From Hyalomma asiaticum (Eukaryota; Arthropoda; Arachnida; Ixodida; Ixodidae): a stretch of DNA of 64,000 nt. The translations under genes and the position numbers were made by a program. The first letter of the stretch is position 1. Each line of letters begins with the position of its first letter. Shown here piece after piece: positions 47,830 through 59,797 of this stretch. The notes below the pieces were generated by a model. That model was not told the DNA's origin. It saw only the letters and a program-made list of their open reading frames with translations, and made no database searches. The stretch is taken from NCBI GenBank assembly GCA_013339685.2, contig CM023481.1, forward strand, positions 118,217,454 through 118,281,453. Reading direction: 5' to 3'.

Positions 47830-48960
47830 CATTAAGTTGGGTTCGACCAGCTGACCGGCGATAGGGTCCATGCCTGATCGCATGCGAGCTAGGGACAAGA
47901 GACGGGAGACGCTGGGGCTAACAACAAGAACTGCTGGAATTTAATAACGCTAGATCACACGAGACACGAGACGTAACGCGACAACAAAGAATACCATGTG
48001 GGGCCTCAATACAAAAATAACGAAGAGTAATGAATCGGTAGGAAAAATACTCGCGACAATGCATACTTGAACACCTTGCGGGCATATTAATGCAAGGATA
48101 AACACGCGATGGTTAACACAACAAAGGATTGGGGTGCGATTGGGTAGAGACAGTCTTAGCAAGAGGAATAAGAGCCGCTGGGCACTGAGCCTTAGCTGCG
48201 GTGGTCGCTTGCGGGAGGTCTGAGCCATGGCGTCGGGCTGTCGGTCCGTCGATGTACACCATGGCTGAAGATCGGGACCTCAGGCTTCACACCTTCTTGC
48301 TTGGAGGTGTCACAAACTCAAGCCGCGGGCCCGGGTACGATTTGCCGACTTGTCAACCACCGTCGACCCGCATCTCTGTTAGACCGACCAGCCGCCCCCA
48401 CTGTGCAATGAACTCTGGCAGGTCTCACGTCAGCTTGCCCTGACCCCTCTCTCCCCGTCTTTCCACACTGGCAATCAGAAGGAACCGGTCCGGGTGTTTC
48501 CGGGAGAAATGGATGACGTTTCTCTGCGACCTCCCCGCGTGTGCTCCAGGCGGGGGGACGGGCGCTGAAGCGCAGTCTTGTCGGGTGCACGAATTTTGTG
48601 ACAGAGACGAAATGCCATTGTTCGGACCATTGGTTCGGACATGTACCTGCGAGCCGCTGCTGCCAAGGGACCGCAGTTCATCCTCCTCCTCCTCTTTCAA
48701 AGGCTGCAGCTGCCACTGCAGTGGCCGCCATTGGCAGATGACAAGACGTGGAAGGGCACGTTTAACATGTGTTCGCTCTACAGATAGGCCGAAGAAGGCC
48801 TGTAGCTTCCACAGCGCTGCACGGAACTTTTGAAACATGCTGTACGCACTTTGTTTTTTGCATCGGTGTTAGCGCACGTCACCCCACCGACAGTGCATTA
48901 CAGTTACGACAAACATGAAGTGTATCCCTGCCATCTACTGAAGTTTGATGGCACCGATTA
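47830..48960. other. Unassigned GC-rich stretch, possible solo LTR
   Basis: The complement at 47860-47980 reads like an LTR end (aaattccagcagttcttgttg, gcgtctcccgtctcttgtcc). No partner LTR or coding region is present, and the rest is GC-rich with no recognised protein. Low certainty. Confidence 0.25.
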
Positions 48961-49249
48961 AGAAAACTGCTGCATTAAGTGGTGCAGAAAGACAACGATG
49001 TTGATGGGCCATTGCTGCGGAAGTGGCGCAATGAGAGACACGCAAGCAGAAAGCAGCACGCCTTCGCGCGTTGACTGCTCAAGTTACGAACTCTGCCTCT
49101 CGCGTTTCAGAACCTCAGTGCATCGCAACGCAACTGGCTACTGTAATCATCACGGAGCAGAATCGAATTGGTTGTACCTTCGCTGATGCGATCGGCCAAC
49201 AGGATGCTACTCGCCAAGAAGACGCCGTCATCACTGTCACGTTGCCGCT

Positions 49250-49516
49250 ATGGTAGTGGCAGGCGACTTGAATGTTGATATATCTAAGCCAAGCGGCCAT
49301 TGGCCATACGTTCATTACAGGAATGATGTACCTCAACTGCTCCTTTTGACTAACGAAAAGGTCTACATAACACGTTCAAGGACATGCATTGACGCAATTT
49401 TTGCATTCCATTTACCATCCGCTCTGTTTAAGTGTTATGTAAACCACTTCAGTTTCCACAAGGGCTTGCTCATGGTCATCGACTTTAGTCCTGGAGAAGG
49501 AGAAGAGAGCCACTGA
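49250..49516 (+). pseudogene. LINE/transposon endonuclease fragment
   Basis: The frame reads VVAGDLNVDISKP and later TCIDAIFA and YVNHFSFHKGLL. The GD(F/L)NVD and (T/R)CID-IF motifs are typical of the C-terminal half of Exo_endo_phos domains in non-LTR retrotransposons and some Helitrons. No upstream catalytic half is joined to it. Confidence 0.45.
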
Positions 49517-49639
49517 GTGTCAGCATAAGTGCATCCACACAACATGGCGCCACACTAGTAAAACACCGACACCAATGTGTGAGTTCATCTATCTCTATGT
49601 GCAATATACAATGCACTGCTTCTGTGCAAACGCATTTCA

Positions 49640-49890
49640 TTTTCGTGTTATACCAATTCCTATAACAGGGGGATCAGCCACAATTTTTAACACAAAAGTG
49701 CTTTATGCCGGGGTCTACCACGACCCTATACGTCATTACCATAATGGATATGACGCAGTAAAATAAACATGAACAACAAATAAAAATACGCAGAAAAAGT
49801 TCTGTTGATGCGCTGGGAATTGAACTCGTAACAGCTCGCGCCACGACGAAAGGTGGCCGCTGCTCTACCACTACGCTATCGCCGCACACT
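49640..49890 (-). mobile_element. tRNA-derived SINE, second family, copy 2
   Basis: The minus strand has a good A box (tagcgtagtggtagagc) and B box (gttacgagttcaattcc). The trailing part (gacgtata, gggtcgtggtagacccc) parallels the copy at 47310-47510. A third, plus-strand, A box (atagtgcagtggtagag) is at 50166, probably another diverged copy. The whole is not a functional tRNA gene: the sequence does not fold with a complete set of tRNA stems by eye. Confidence 0.7.
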
Positions 49891-50956
49891 CCTGATGCTG
49901 TACGAACGCACCTTACATTCCTTCTCTCTGTGACGCTCTCGTCCAGGTCAGCGCAAGCGCATCAGGCGCACTTTGCCTGGGATGGTGCCGCCATCCAGGG
50001 GATGCAAAGTGAAGCACAGCAGCTTTACTTCATCTCACCATTCCAGGCGCGTTCCGAAGTCCACCTCGATGCATGCATGTAGAGCTGCGCGTGCATCAGA
50101 AAGAAGTGTGATAAGAAAGAACAGAGCTGCATTCGTACCAACGTTGGTTCATACAGCTTATGCGCGCCGATAGTGCAGTGGTAGAGAACCGGTTGCCTTT
50201 CATCGTGGGTAGTGTTCCCTCGCCGACCACTCTTTGAGCGTGATGGCAGCAAGGACCCTGCTGTGTTTAGGCGCCCAAGCACAGCAACAACGTTGATGGG
50301 TCAATGTGGCGTAAGTATATATGACTGATACCTTTGTCGCACGGCATTTACTATGGACCTGTGTCCAGTTATTACGTAAACTACTTCAGTTACCACAAGG
50401 GGTTGGTCCTTGATGTTATGGAGGCGATGCGTGGACATGGGTTCATCTACGACAAACGCTGCTGATAGCAATGGGCAAGTTCACCTTGTTGTAACAATTA
50501 ACATTCACCTGCTTATGTGAAGACCCACTTCTCTTTCGTGTTATACTGATCCCTTTGACAGAGGGATCAGCCGCATTTTCTTTTTGTATTGTGCCCTTTG
50601 TGTCTTGTTTATTTAGATTGGTTGTAAATGGCATCAAGCCCATTGAGGTTTGTGTGCAGTGCTGAGACTTGCATACACCAGCAGCACTTTTTGAGCTGTA
50701 TAATTACTGCAGCTGCCACAGGATGTCGCCACATAGCTGTGGCACGACTTGTGCACTCGTCTTTATAGTGGTAGTGTGCAAACTCAAAGGAAAAAGAAAC
50801 ATGAGAAAATATTCATGGGCACAGCACATGCTGACATAACTTATCTCCCTCTGTCATTCCTTCCTGTGTAGTTCCGGCATACTTGTGAGGACGCAAGAAT
50901 GGTGAAAACACGTTCCATGTTCCAGTCATCATCAACACGTTTGAAGTTCCAGTCAT

Positions 50957-52650
50957 CATCATCATCAGATTATTTATGTCCACTGCAGGACGAAATCCTC
51001 TCCCAACAATTTCCAATCCACCCTTTCCCGAGCGAACTGCTACCACTTTATGCCGATAAACTTTTAATTTTATCACTCCATCTAACCTTATGCCTGCCTC
51101 TGTTGCGTTTTCTTGCTCTTGGTATCCATTCCTTCGCTCTTACTCTCCATCTGTGATCTGTCCTCCTCATGACATGTCCTGCCCAGGTACACTTCTTTCT
51201 TTTAATCGATATAATGATATCAGCTACTCCTGTCGGTTCCCTGATCTATTCCGCTTGTTCTTTATCTTATAGCGTTACACCTATCATTTTTCTTTCCATT
51301 GCACGCTGTGTGCTCCTTAATTTTATCTCTAGTTCTTTTGTTATCCTCCTCATTTCTGCACCATATGTTAGTACCGGGAGAATGCAGTGTATAAATACTT
51401 TTCGCTTTAGTGACAGCGGCAAGTTTGCATTCATGATTTCGGAAAGCCTTCCCAATGCGCTCCAGCCCACCCTTTTTCTACGGAGAATTTCTTTTTCATG
51501 AGTAGGTGTCCCTGTTAGTAATTGTCCCATGTATATGTATTCGTTTACACATTCTAAGGGTTAATTGCTAATTTTAAATTCCTGTTCTTTAGCTAGACTA
51601 TTGAGCATAATTTTGGTCTTTTGCCTGTTAATTTTTAGTCCAATTTTAATACTTTCTGGTTTAGGTCATCAATCACGTTTTGTAGTTCACCACCATCATT
51701 ACTAAAGTGCACAATGTCGGCTGCAAACCTTAAATTGCTGAGATGTTCTCAGTCTATTCTAATTTCGTTTTCTTTCCAGTCTAGACGTTTGAACACTTCC
51801 TCTAAACATGCAGTGAATAACATCAGGGAGATCATATCTCCTTGTCTCACCTCTCTTGATTGGAATTTTTCTGTTTCTTTCATGTAGGAGTAGTGTGGCT
51901 GTGCAATCTGTGTAGATGTTACTTAGGGTTTGCATGTATATGTCAGGTACCCCTTGTCGACGTAAAGCTTCTAGAACTGCTTGTATTTCTATGGAGTCAA
52001 ATGCTTTCTCATAGTCTATGAAGGCCATATAAAGAGGTTTGTTATATTCAGCGAACTTCTCAATTACTAGGTTGATAGCATGGCTGTGGTTCATTGTTGA
52101 GTAACCTTTCCTAAAACCAGCTTGTTCTCTTGGTTTGTTAAAGTTGAGTGTCTCTTTTATCCGAACAGAAATTATTTTTGTAAGTAGCTTGTATATTACT
52201 GGTAGTAAGCTAATTGGTCTGTAATTCTTAAACATCTTTTATGTCACATTTATTGTGGCTTAGGATTATATTAGCATTTTTCCAACTGAGCGGTAGACTA
52301 GATGTTTTGATACATTTCGTGAAGAGCGATGCAAGTTTTTCAGATATAATTTCTCCTCCATCTTTGATCATGTCTGGCTGTTATGCCATCTTAACCTGCT
52401 GCTTTACCGTGGAACATGCCTTTGACAGCTTTTCTGACTGCGTCAGTGGTTATAGTACATGGAATTCCAGTGTCCTCCTCTGATTTGATTTCTCCTAAAG
52501 TTGTATGGTCTGTCTGAGAGCTGTACAGTTCAGAGTAGAAATCTGCTACCTTTACTATTTCGTTGAAATTGTTGATAACGTTACCTTCTAAAAAAAACGT
52601 CCCACTAACTCTGCTTATACCTGATGGATTTGAAAGATTCTTCTAGAAAG
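50957..52650 (-). pseudogene. RTE-type LINE, reverse-transcriptase part with GAT tail
   Basis: The minus strand reads NYRPISLLPVIYKLLTKI, then QAGFRKGYSTMNH, MAFIDYEKAFDSI (first catalytic aspartate) and, after a frame break, GAEMRRITKELEIKLRSTQR. This set is typical of RTE/BovB-like elements. The 3' end at 50957-50970 is a short gatgatgatgat run, as expected for RTE tails. The stretch lost between about 51530 and 51760 is shifted, so the copy is inactive. The endonuclease is absent: 5' truncated about 110 bp from the GCC2 exon at 52765. Confidence 0.85.
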
Positions 52651-52764
52651 AGACTTGTGAGACAATAAAGTTTTGTAGTGAGGTCATATGATGATTTGGA
52701 AAAGTGTTCCAGGGCCTGTTTATATATTAGTGGAAAGTGTTTTATGGCTCTGTGGTATTTCTAG

Positions 52765-52943
52765 GTTTCCTGGAAAACCAGAAAAAAGCTGATGATGACC
52801 GAGTATTGGCCTACAAGGAGACTGTAGCCAATTTGAAGGAGGAACTGTGTAGGAGCAGAAAATGTGAAGAAGAATTGCGACAGGCGGAGGTGAGGCTAGA
52901 GTCTGAAGTCAAAGCAGGCCAACTAAGGGAGCAGGATTTAAAA
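52765..52943 (+). CDS. GCC2: GCC2 golgin, coiled-coil exon (last seen)
   Basis: The acceptor tatttctag ends at 52764. The first two bases complete the serine codon left by the exon ending at 46152, giving EHIS-FLENQKKADDD. The frame ends LREQDLK before AAA|GTGAGT at 52944 (phase 0). It continues the coiled coil after the LEIADYER segment. No further exon with GCC2 character is found up to 64000, so the C-terminal part, including any GRIP domain, is expected beyond the window. Confidence 0.88.
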
Positions 52944-54676
52944 GTGAGTGAATTCTCATTACCTTAGAATCATTAGTGGTTAGTATTTTGATTTCTTTAG
53001 AGAGCTGCTTATCTGTTGCACTGCTTAGATATTTATTTCATGTTTGTAGCTTTATGTAGCCAACTTGCTTTCTTTATCTATTATAGTCAAACCCACTTAT
53101 AACGATCCTAGATATAACGATCTATTCGTTATAATGACCGTATTTCGAGGCACTTAGGATTTTCCTATGCCGCTCATTGAAACTGCGTTCAGATATAGCG
53201 AACACATTTCTAAGGGTCATGCTTTTACAATGAACATTTCAGACGCAATCGCGATAAAAATATGGCGCATGCAAACTGAAAAAAAAAAAAAATCTAAACT
53301 GGCCTTTCAAAACACGAGAGCAGTGCGTGCTCGTGCATGACTCACCGTGATCGCGCCCCAGTTAAGTGCTGTTACCTTGAAAATTTTGATAATGCAGAAG
53401 ACAGCAAGCTTGTCTAAGAGGTCCGGTTATTATCCCGTTTACACCCGTGGAAACTTATCTCAGTCAACATCCAGCTGTTAGCTGTCCGCATTACTCACAT
53501 CACAGGCTTCAAGCGCACAGACGCGACACATCTATTTTCAACGTGCAAGGAACTTTTATTCGTACATTAGCTCTATAATAACAGTGGCACATTGCCATTT
53601 GTACTTAACTCGGAGTAGATATGGTGCACATGTGTCACAGGCGAGCACGAAACAGACCAGCGCGAACTCACTTTGAAGGTGATCCGCTGCCATTTTGCGA
53701 TGGTGATGTTCTGGTATTTCCACTCTTGTTAGCCTCAAGATCTTTGAGGGGCATGGTCTCGCATGTGACGTCAGCCGGGAACCTGGCTGCTGCTCTTTCT
53801 GCATACACTTGATGTTTCAAGGCAGCTCAACAATGTCAACCAGTGTTCTCTCCTAAGGAAGCATAAACATTAGTCTGCATTATTGAAATCTTAATCTAGG
53901 TGTTTGTAAATTTGGGCATTCAAAAAATGAATCAATTGTCTTTACAGCGTAGAATCAGCTTTTGTTAATCTGCTTACGTAAAAATCTTGAACTTGTCTAG
54001 TGAATAAGTGAGGATGATTATAAGAGTATATCAAGTGTTGTAACTAGACAACTATATTACAGATGGCTCAACACCAATTTCAGTTATAATTTCAGCATAA
54101 CAAAGCGCATCTGCATGCCGAATTCGATCAATTTATCCCCGTAAATAACAGTGTACTGAAGCACACCGTTAGCAGCTCTGTGCCAGTGCATTAAAGGAGA
54201 CGTTGACATGTGTGTGTCTTTGAGCTTGGCTGATTCTAATACAGCCAGATTATCGTCCTACTTAAGGCAACGTCTTGTCTTGAACAAGCCACCAGTTACA
54301 ACAGCAATAGTTTATACCGGCACTTCCCTCCTTAATTTGGTTATGGCTGATGAAACTATATGGTTGATGAAACTTCGAGCCTTACTTTGGGCCTTACCTT
54401 GTGCAGTTCTTTAATGCATTGCTGTCCTTATAATGGCTTGTTTTGTCACTTGGGCAAAACTGCTGTACTTTTTTTCTTTCTTTTTTTTGCACAGTGCATG
54501 CATTCTTTTCCTGCTTATGAAACTAATGTACATTCAAGCTGATCTGTTTTGAGTATTGCATGTGTGGCTTTCTTCTCGCATGTGAATTTGCCTGTTCGTC
54601 AATGCTGAGTTGTAGATTTAGCGAAACATTTTGTTGTGCTAGTTGGCTTAGGACTTAAGAAGCAAAATGACGCAAG
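52944..54676 (+). other. Intron, little recognised
   Basis: The segment 53095-53210 (cccacttataacgatcc, tataacgatctattcg, atatagcgaacac) resembles the left end of a Tigger-like element, but the right end was not found. The rest to the Tc1 element shows no gene. Confidence 0.45.
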
Positions 54677-55340
54677 TACTGTCGGCAGCAAAAGTTTGCG
54701 GGATCTCTAGTGCGTGGCCGAGCGACGAAAAACTGCATTGCCGCACCCTCTACCGCAAGCGCGCCTGATGACGAGGCTTGCGGAAGTTGTGTTCCAACCA
54801 CCTTTTGCGAATGCCTGTCCTTGCTCGCTTATCAGCATGACTCATCGCTCGCTTCCCCATAATGCCGGAGTGGCGCGCTCCTGAGACTGACAGAAACAGC
54901 TGATGCGCCGGGCGGTTATTGTCGCAAGGCGCCTGTTGGCCGGTGCGATGCAAGGAGTTCGCCGACGCCTTGCGGGATGCCGACATTTTTTATTTAGTTC
55001 TTTTTTCTTATCGCACGGCGCATGGGCTCCCACGTTCCACACTCGCAAAATAAATATAGCCACTATAACCTATCGTGTCGTCATGCTTAACTGTGGTATG
55101 TATACGCCTCAAAGCCTCTACAGTGGCGCCCGATGTGAAATGTTATTCATTACATGGCCAGGTATGATTCTGAGCGCTAAGCTACACGAAAGCATTCGCA
55201 AGTTTGAAAAAAAAGCACCCATTCATTGGTGGGGCAAAATATATATTTCCATGGGTGTGTTTTGCTCTAACACACAAACAAAAAAAAAACGGTAGTGAAC
55301 AAGAGGGCATGAAAAAAACTTTTGGGGCAGGTAGTACGAG

Positions 55341-56763
55341 TCAGTGACCGGTGTAGTGGCCTTCTGCTGCAATAACTTCGGCAATTCTCCGTGGCATGGA
55401 CGCGTACAGAGCCCTTGAAGTTTCAGGTTCTCTGCTCAGTGCTTCCCATGCCTCCTGAATTGCACTCCAAAGAGCATCCGCGTTGGGAAGGCGGCGACTT
55501 TGGGCAGCGAGGCGCCTTTTCAATAAACCCCACACATTCTCAATAGGATTTAGGTCCGCGCCACTTGGAGGCCATGGTAACCGCAGCACACCGCAAGAGT
55601 CCAGTGCAGCTTCCGCAAGGCACGCAGTATGCACTGGGCTGCGGTCGTGTTGCAGCCAGTAGAATCCATCCGGAAACGGGCCGTCCAGGACGTACGGCAC
55701 CAGGGTCTCCTTGACGATGTCGCAGTACGATGAAGCGTTAAATGTTCCTTCGATGCGTACTAATGGGCCAAGTCCATCTTTGCTGATGGCTCCCCAGACG
55801 GAAACGCTGCACCGGCCACTCGACAGCACATTCTGCGTGTACTCCGGTCGGTATCTAACGGAAACGAGAGAGAAAGAAAACTGCCGTTATGAACTGCGCC
55901 ACCGGCGAGAAAACATTTGCCCCGCAGAGAACAACTTTTCTTATGTGAGTCGGCTCGCGAAAACAAGATCTACACTCTTCTAAATTCTCATGAGTGCTCG
56001 CCTTTTGTAAAATGGGTGTTTTAATGACAAAAAATGTCAAATACAAGAAACTACCGTGTGATAAGAATTCTGCTAGATTAGTTGTTAAGTTTATCTCTGA
56101 TCGCTGATGAAACAAAATAGGCGGGGATTCATTGAACACTTAATTGCACAATAAGTAGCTCGTCAAACACGAAATCCGGATTACTCTTATTCATTGTGAA
56201 TTATGGGTTACTATCTAATATCTACAAATGTGATGTTAAAGACGTGAACCTCAGCCATACCTGCAGTTGAGAGGCCGCCAAACACGCTGTTGCTGGTCCC
56301 ACCTGGTGCAGAACGTGGACTCATCAGTAAAGATGACTTGGCTCCATTCATCGACACCCCAGCCCTTGTACGCCCTCGCAAATTCCAGCCGCTGCCGGCG
56401 TTGGTTGTCAGTCAAGAAGGGCTTTTGGGCTGTGGCACAATTTTGCAGGCCCGCTTCCTTAAGACGCCTTCTAACTGTGTCGGATGACATGTGAAGGCCG
56501 AGTTCTTGTTTAATTTCTTTCGCGTTTAAGAAGGGATCAGCCACGGCAGCGGCAATAATCAGTGCGTCTTCTTCTCCAGACACCCTCGGTCGTCCACTAC
56601 GAGGGGCGTCAGCAATCCTTCCTCCGTCTCTGAATGCTTTAACCACCCGCGTTACGGCTGATTTAGATCTTCCTGTGATGCGACATATTTCTTTTTGGGG
56701 CACGCCTTCCATGCACAGGCGTGCAATATAATGTCTCTGGTCCTCCGGAATGCGAGGCGGCAT
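55341..56763 (-). CDS. Tc1-like DD34E transposase, two exons
   Basis: Exon 1 is 56763-56261 and exon 2 is 55854-55341 on the minus strand. Together they make 1,017 bases, or 338 residues plus stop, the usual size for Tc1 transposases. Exon 1 carries the N-terminal helix-turn-helix DNA-binding region (PQKEICRITGRSKSAVTRVV), the second HTH (KEIKQELGLHMSSDTVRRRL) and FTDEST with the first catalytic Asp. Exon 2 carries QHDRSPVHT (second Asp) and NPIENVWG (Glu). Exactly 34 residues separate the second Asp from the Glu. The intron is 406 bp with donor CAG|GTATGG and acceptor TTAG|ATAC; it splits an arginine codon. Both frames are open, so the gene may be intact. Function: cut-and-paste transposition at TA in the nucleus. 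Confidence 0.9.
55855..56260 (-). other. Intron within the Tc1 transposase gene
   Basis: 406 bp, GT-AG, flanked by exons that join to NCRYRPEYTQNV in frame. The only alternative is a 406-bp insertion that removes itself cleanly, which the perfect splice consensus makes less likely. Confidence 0.8.
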
Positions 56764-57397
56764 CGTCCGTGTTCACGCCTAACGTCAATGGTGGTTTCAT
56801 AAGGAATGCACGAAGAACGCCAAATGTAGGTCACAAGAAAAGCGTATCAAGCTCGCGTTATCAGCCGAATAATACTTGTTAGCCCAGTCACGCGTCATGA
56901 AAGATAACATTTATTCAGAAAACATAGCGCGCCACGCAAAAGATGCAAGGGAGCTCTGTCATGCTTGCGAGCTCCGTCCGTCATCAAGCAGCCCACAAAC
57001 ACGTGTGGCGGTAACCTCGGAGCGCCTATAATGCGAGTCAAAAGCGCACCCCAGGCAACCAAGTGATGAGTCATGGCTGATATCGAAGAAAAGACAGGCA
57101 TGCGCCAAGAATGACTGGCCCGGAAGTGCCATAAGCCTCGACATCGGGCGCGCTTGCGGTAGAGGGCGCGGCAATGCAGTTTTTCGTCGCTTGGCCACGC
57201 ACTCGAGATCCCGCAAACTTTTGCTGCCGACAGTACACTGGACTGGCACTACGACATAGTGGCAATCCCATGTCCTGCTGAGGAGATGACTCTGTTCAGA
57301 GATTCCAAACAAAAGATGCAGTAACTTGAATAAAAGTTATTTGAGAAAGTTTCGTATGTGGACAAGTGTGAATTATGTGACAGCTAAATAATGTTAA

Positions 57398-59793
57398 CCC
57401 TTTCAAGCGCCACTTGTAATTATGGATAGAAAAAAATTTTTTTTTCGTATAAATGTACTTCTCCAGACTTAAGAAAGTCAAGACCACCAAAATTTTGAAA
57501 CTTGTCATGAAACTTTATTATTTACAACATTGTACACAATTCTGTACAGAGCGCCTCAGTGGTCGCAAAGTTTACTTGTGGAAGGTGAGGAAGCAATTTT
57601 GCTTTTTTGTCATGCAGAGTGGTACAGCACATTTCATACAGAATATTCGCAACCTTCCTGTGCACTTCTCGAGCTTGTACTTCGATGGTTCTGTCTGGTC
57701 ACGAGCTAGGGACCAATGGTCAAAGCAGTCATAGCGCGCGTCAGCACTAGGGAGCGACATTCTTGCTTTTTTTTTTATCCTGTTGTGGGTTGTGGTGCTT
57801 GGATCTCTGGAGATGGCCTTCCACGCTTTTTTTTGGGCACTGCAGCCTTAATTAGTGCTTCGGCAACTTGCATGTGAAAATTCGTCAAATCTAGGAGCTT
57901 CACTCTGGGCAGCATTTGATGGTCGTGGAGGTAATCAAGTCAAGAATTGCAGATAGCCATGTCCACAAAGTGAAGAAGCACTCTTAATGTCCACTTCTTC
58001 GAACGAATTTTTGTGTGCTACAAACTAAGTAATAAACCAAGCTTGTCGGCACCACCCATGACTTGTAATTTCTTATGATTTCTGGGTGGTGCACAAAGAC
58101 ATGCTCCTTCTTTTGTTTGTTTCTTTGTTTCACTTCCGATTGTTCTCCCACTCCGACAGAGCTCGAAGCAAGTGTCACAGTGTTATTGTCGTTCCAAATT
58201 ACAGCAACAATGTCATCATCCGTGACAGTCCTCTGAGTAGCCACTTGGCTTCTTTTTCATAAGCTTGGCTGACAGCAGTGGGCACTTCGAGAGTCTGTAT
58301 GCATGAACAGTTCCTGCTGCAAGTATGCTGTCATTCTGGAGTCGGCGTAGAAGAGGAATCGAGGTGAAGTAGTTGTCAAAATACAACTGATGATTGCACC
58401 CCACCAGAATTCTCTTCGCCAGGTGCATTATGACACCAGAGCAAAGTCCATATACTCGCTTTAGTTCTTCCGGAATTGTGTTGTGGCCTTGATATACTAC
58501 GAAGTTGTACAGCAAGCCACTCCCTCCGCACAGGGTGAATACCTTTGCTCCCCAGGGTGACGACTTCCCTCGCACGTACTGTTTAATTGAGGGCTTCTCT
58601 TTAAAAGGTATCATTCACTCATCCACTGTAGTTTGTTGTTCGACCTGCAGTTCTAGGCACTGAGTGCGGATACTCTCTAGAAATGGTCTGACTTCCCAAA
58701 GTCTATCCTCGCAGCTCTCCTCTTCCTCTACAGCAGCGTGGAGGTTATTGCCTAGCTTGAAAAATCTTTTCGCTGTCATTGTCTCTGATAAGAGGACAAT
58801 CCTCGCAGTGTTCTGCCAGTACATTCGTACCCTTGGATGAGGGATTATCCCCATCAGAACATGCATGCCGAAAAGCTTCTGCATCTCGTCAGGATTTGTG
58901 TTCACTGAAACCTGGCATTGCTGTACACTGTACAAGTTAGTAAAGTCTGTCAAATGCTTAAACACTGACTGTGGAACACACCTTGAGAAATAGTTAAAAT
59001 GTGTTAGAGTGTCCCCTTCCTCTTGGGTGAAGGCCTCTTCTCCAGAGAACACAATGTTCAGTGCAGATGCAAAATTCCTTTTTTCCCAGCGCACGGTCTT
59101 TGACACAGCACTATCCTCTATCCTGAAGTTTGCGCTTCTTCTTCAACAGCACCTTCATCCTCCACGAGGTCGGTAAGCTCAGCTGCAACACAGGATTAGA
59201 TCAGTTCGCAAGTGGCATCTTCCTTGTCACTTTCCCCTGTACCAGAAACATTTTCATCAGCTGTCAGCTCCAAAAGCTTTTCAGCTGACTCTTGTATTTT
59301 CTCGTGCCCTTTTGTGCTGTAAAACGATGAACAAGGAATGGCCAATAAACCTGCAAAGAAGATGAAAGCAGCTGTCAGCATGTTTAATTTCTGCAGCCAC
59401 CACGGCGCTTGTGTACACAAGCATGTACACAAGCATGCGCAAGTGTCAGTGCTCAGTCATCAACTCAAAAAGGATGAAGTTATCTCAGCTTGGTAGTTTA
59501 TATAACATTCAAACATATCACATTTTTATTTTAGTGCTAGAGCCTGAAGCAAACAGCTAAAAAAAATGAATAAAATGGCTCACCGCTCTTCGCTGCACCG
59601 ACGTCCGTCATTCCTTGTTTTGAGTTGAATATCTTCGCCAAAATACGACAGATGGCGCCCAAAATGCGCATGGTTGTCAGCTTAAAGCTGACGAATGCGC
59701 CAAAAGCAGCGAAATAAGTAATTCCACGTCTTAAATGTGAAAAAAAGACCAAATGCGCAATGTACACAATTGTGTACAAGGCGCCTTAAAGGG
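57398..59793 (-). mobile_element. piggyBac-family transposon with complete ends
   Basis: The target TTAA is at 57394-57397 and 59794-59797. The inverted ends are CCCTTTCAAGCGCC and, at the right, its relative ggcgccttaaaggg. Inner inverted motifs around tgtacacaatt(c/g)tgtaca lie near 57533-57551 and 59761-59779. Length 2,396 bp, the normal size for piggyBac. The transposase on the minus strand is broken. Confidence 0.88.
57750..59432 (-). pseudogene. piggyBac transposase, inactivated
   Basis: Minus-strand segments in order: an acidic N-terminal part (about 59432-59196), a main DDE segment (59106-58615, with TLTHFNYFSRCVP and GMHVLMGIIPHPRVRMYW) and VDE-stop-MIPFKEKPSIKQYVRGK (58614-58216, with YFDNYFTSIPLL). 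The third (58244-57984) contains VAVIWNDNNTV and, further on, remnants of the C-terminal domain. The frame is broken by at least one in-frame stop at 58615-58617 within the conserved DE-MIPFK motif, a frameshift near 58240, a stop after the N-terminal part, and others near 58000. A typical DDE_Tnp_1_7-type family member; inactive as written. Confidence 0.88.
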
Positions 59794-59797
59794 TTAA

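Larger units (their letters stand above)
46153..50956. other. First part of 6.6-kb intron, mixed repeats
   Basis: No host exon. Contents: tRNA-derived SINE-like copies near 47310-47510, 49640-49890 and 50157-50230, a LINE endonuclease scrap at 49250-49516, and GC-rich unassigned sequence at 47830-48960. Similar sentences recur near 49430-49500 and 50360-50440 (gtaaaccacttcagtttccacaaggg / gtaaactacttcagttaccacaaggg), so parts of the scrap exist twice. Confidence 0.55.
54679..57233 (-). mobile_element. Complete Tc1/mariner transposon
   Basis: The ends CTGTCGGCAGCAAAAG and its complement are flanked by TA (54677-54678 and 57234-57235), the Tc1/mariner target duplication. Inverted repeats are long: about 110 bp with few mismatches (for example 54679-54780 against 57233-57130), with looser similarity to about 170 bp. 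It carries one spliced transposase gene on the minus strand. Total length 2,555 bp, long for Tc1 mainly because of the long inverted repeats, extra non-coding flank and an intron. Confidence 0.9.

Noticed and set aside
48425..48838. 137-residue minus-strand open frame as a host gene
   Set aside because: No recognisable domain, overlapping open frames on both strands in GC-rich DNA, and no splice context; more likely repeat-derived.
49820..49886. Functional tRNA gene
   Set aside because: A and B boxes are present, but the sequence is embedded in a repeated unit with a shared tail and lacks an evident full cloverleaf; SINE is the better reading.
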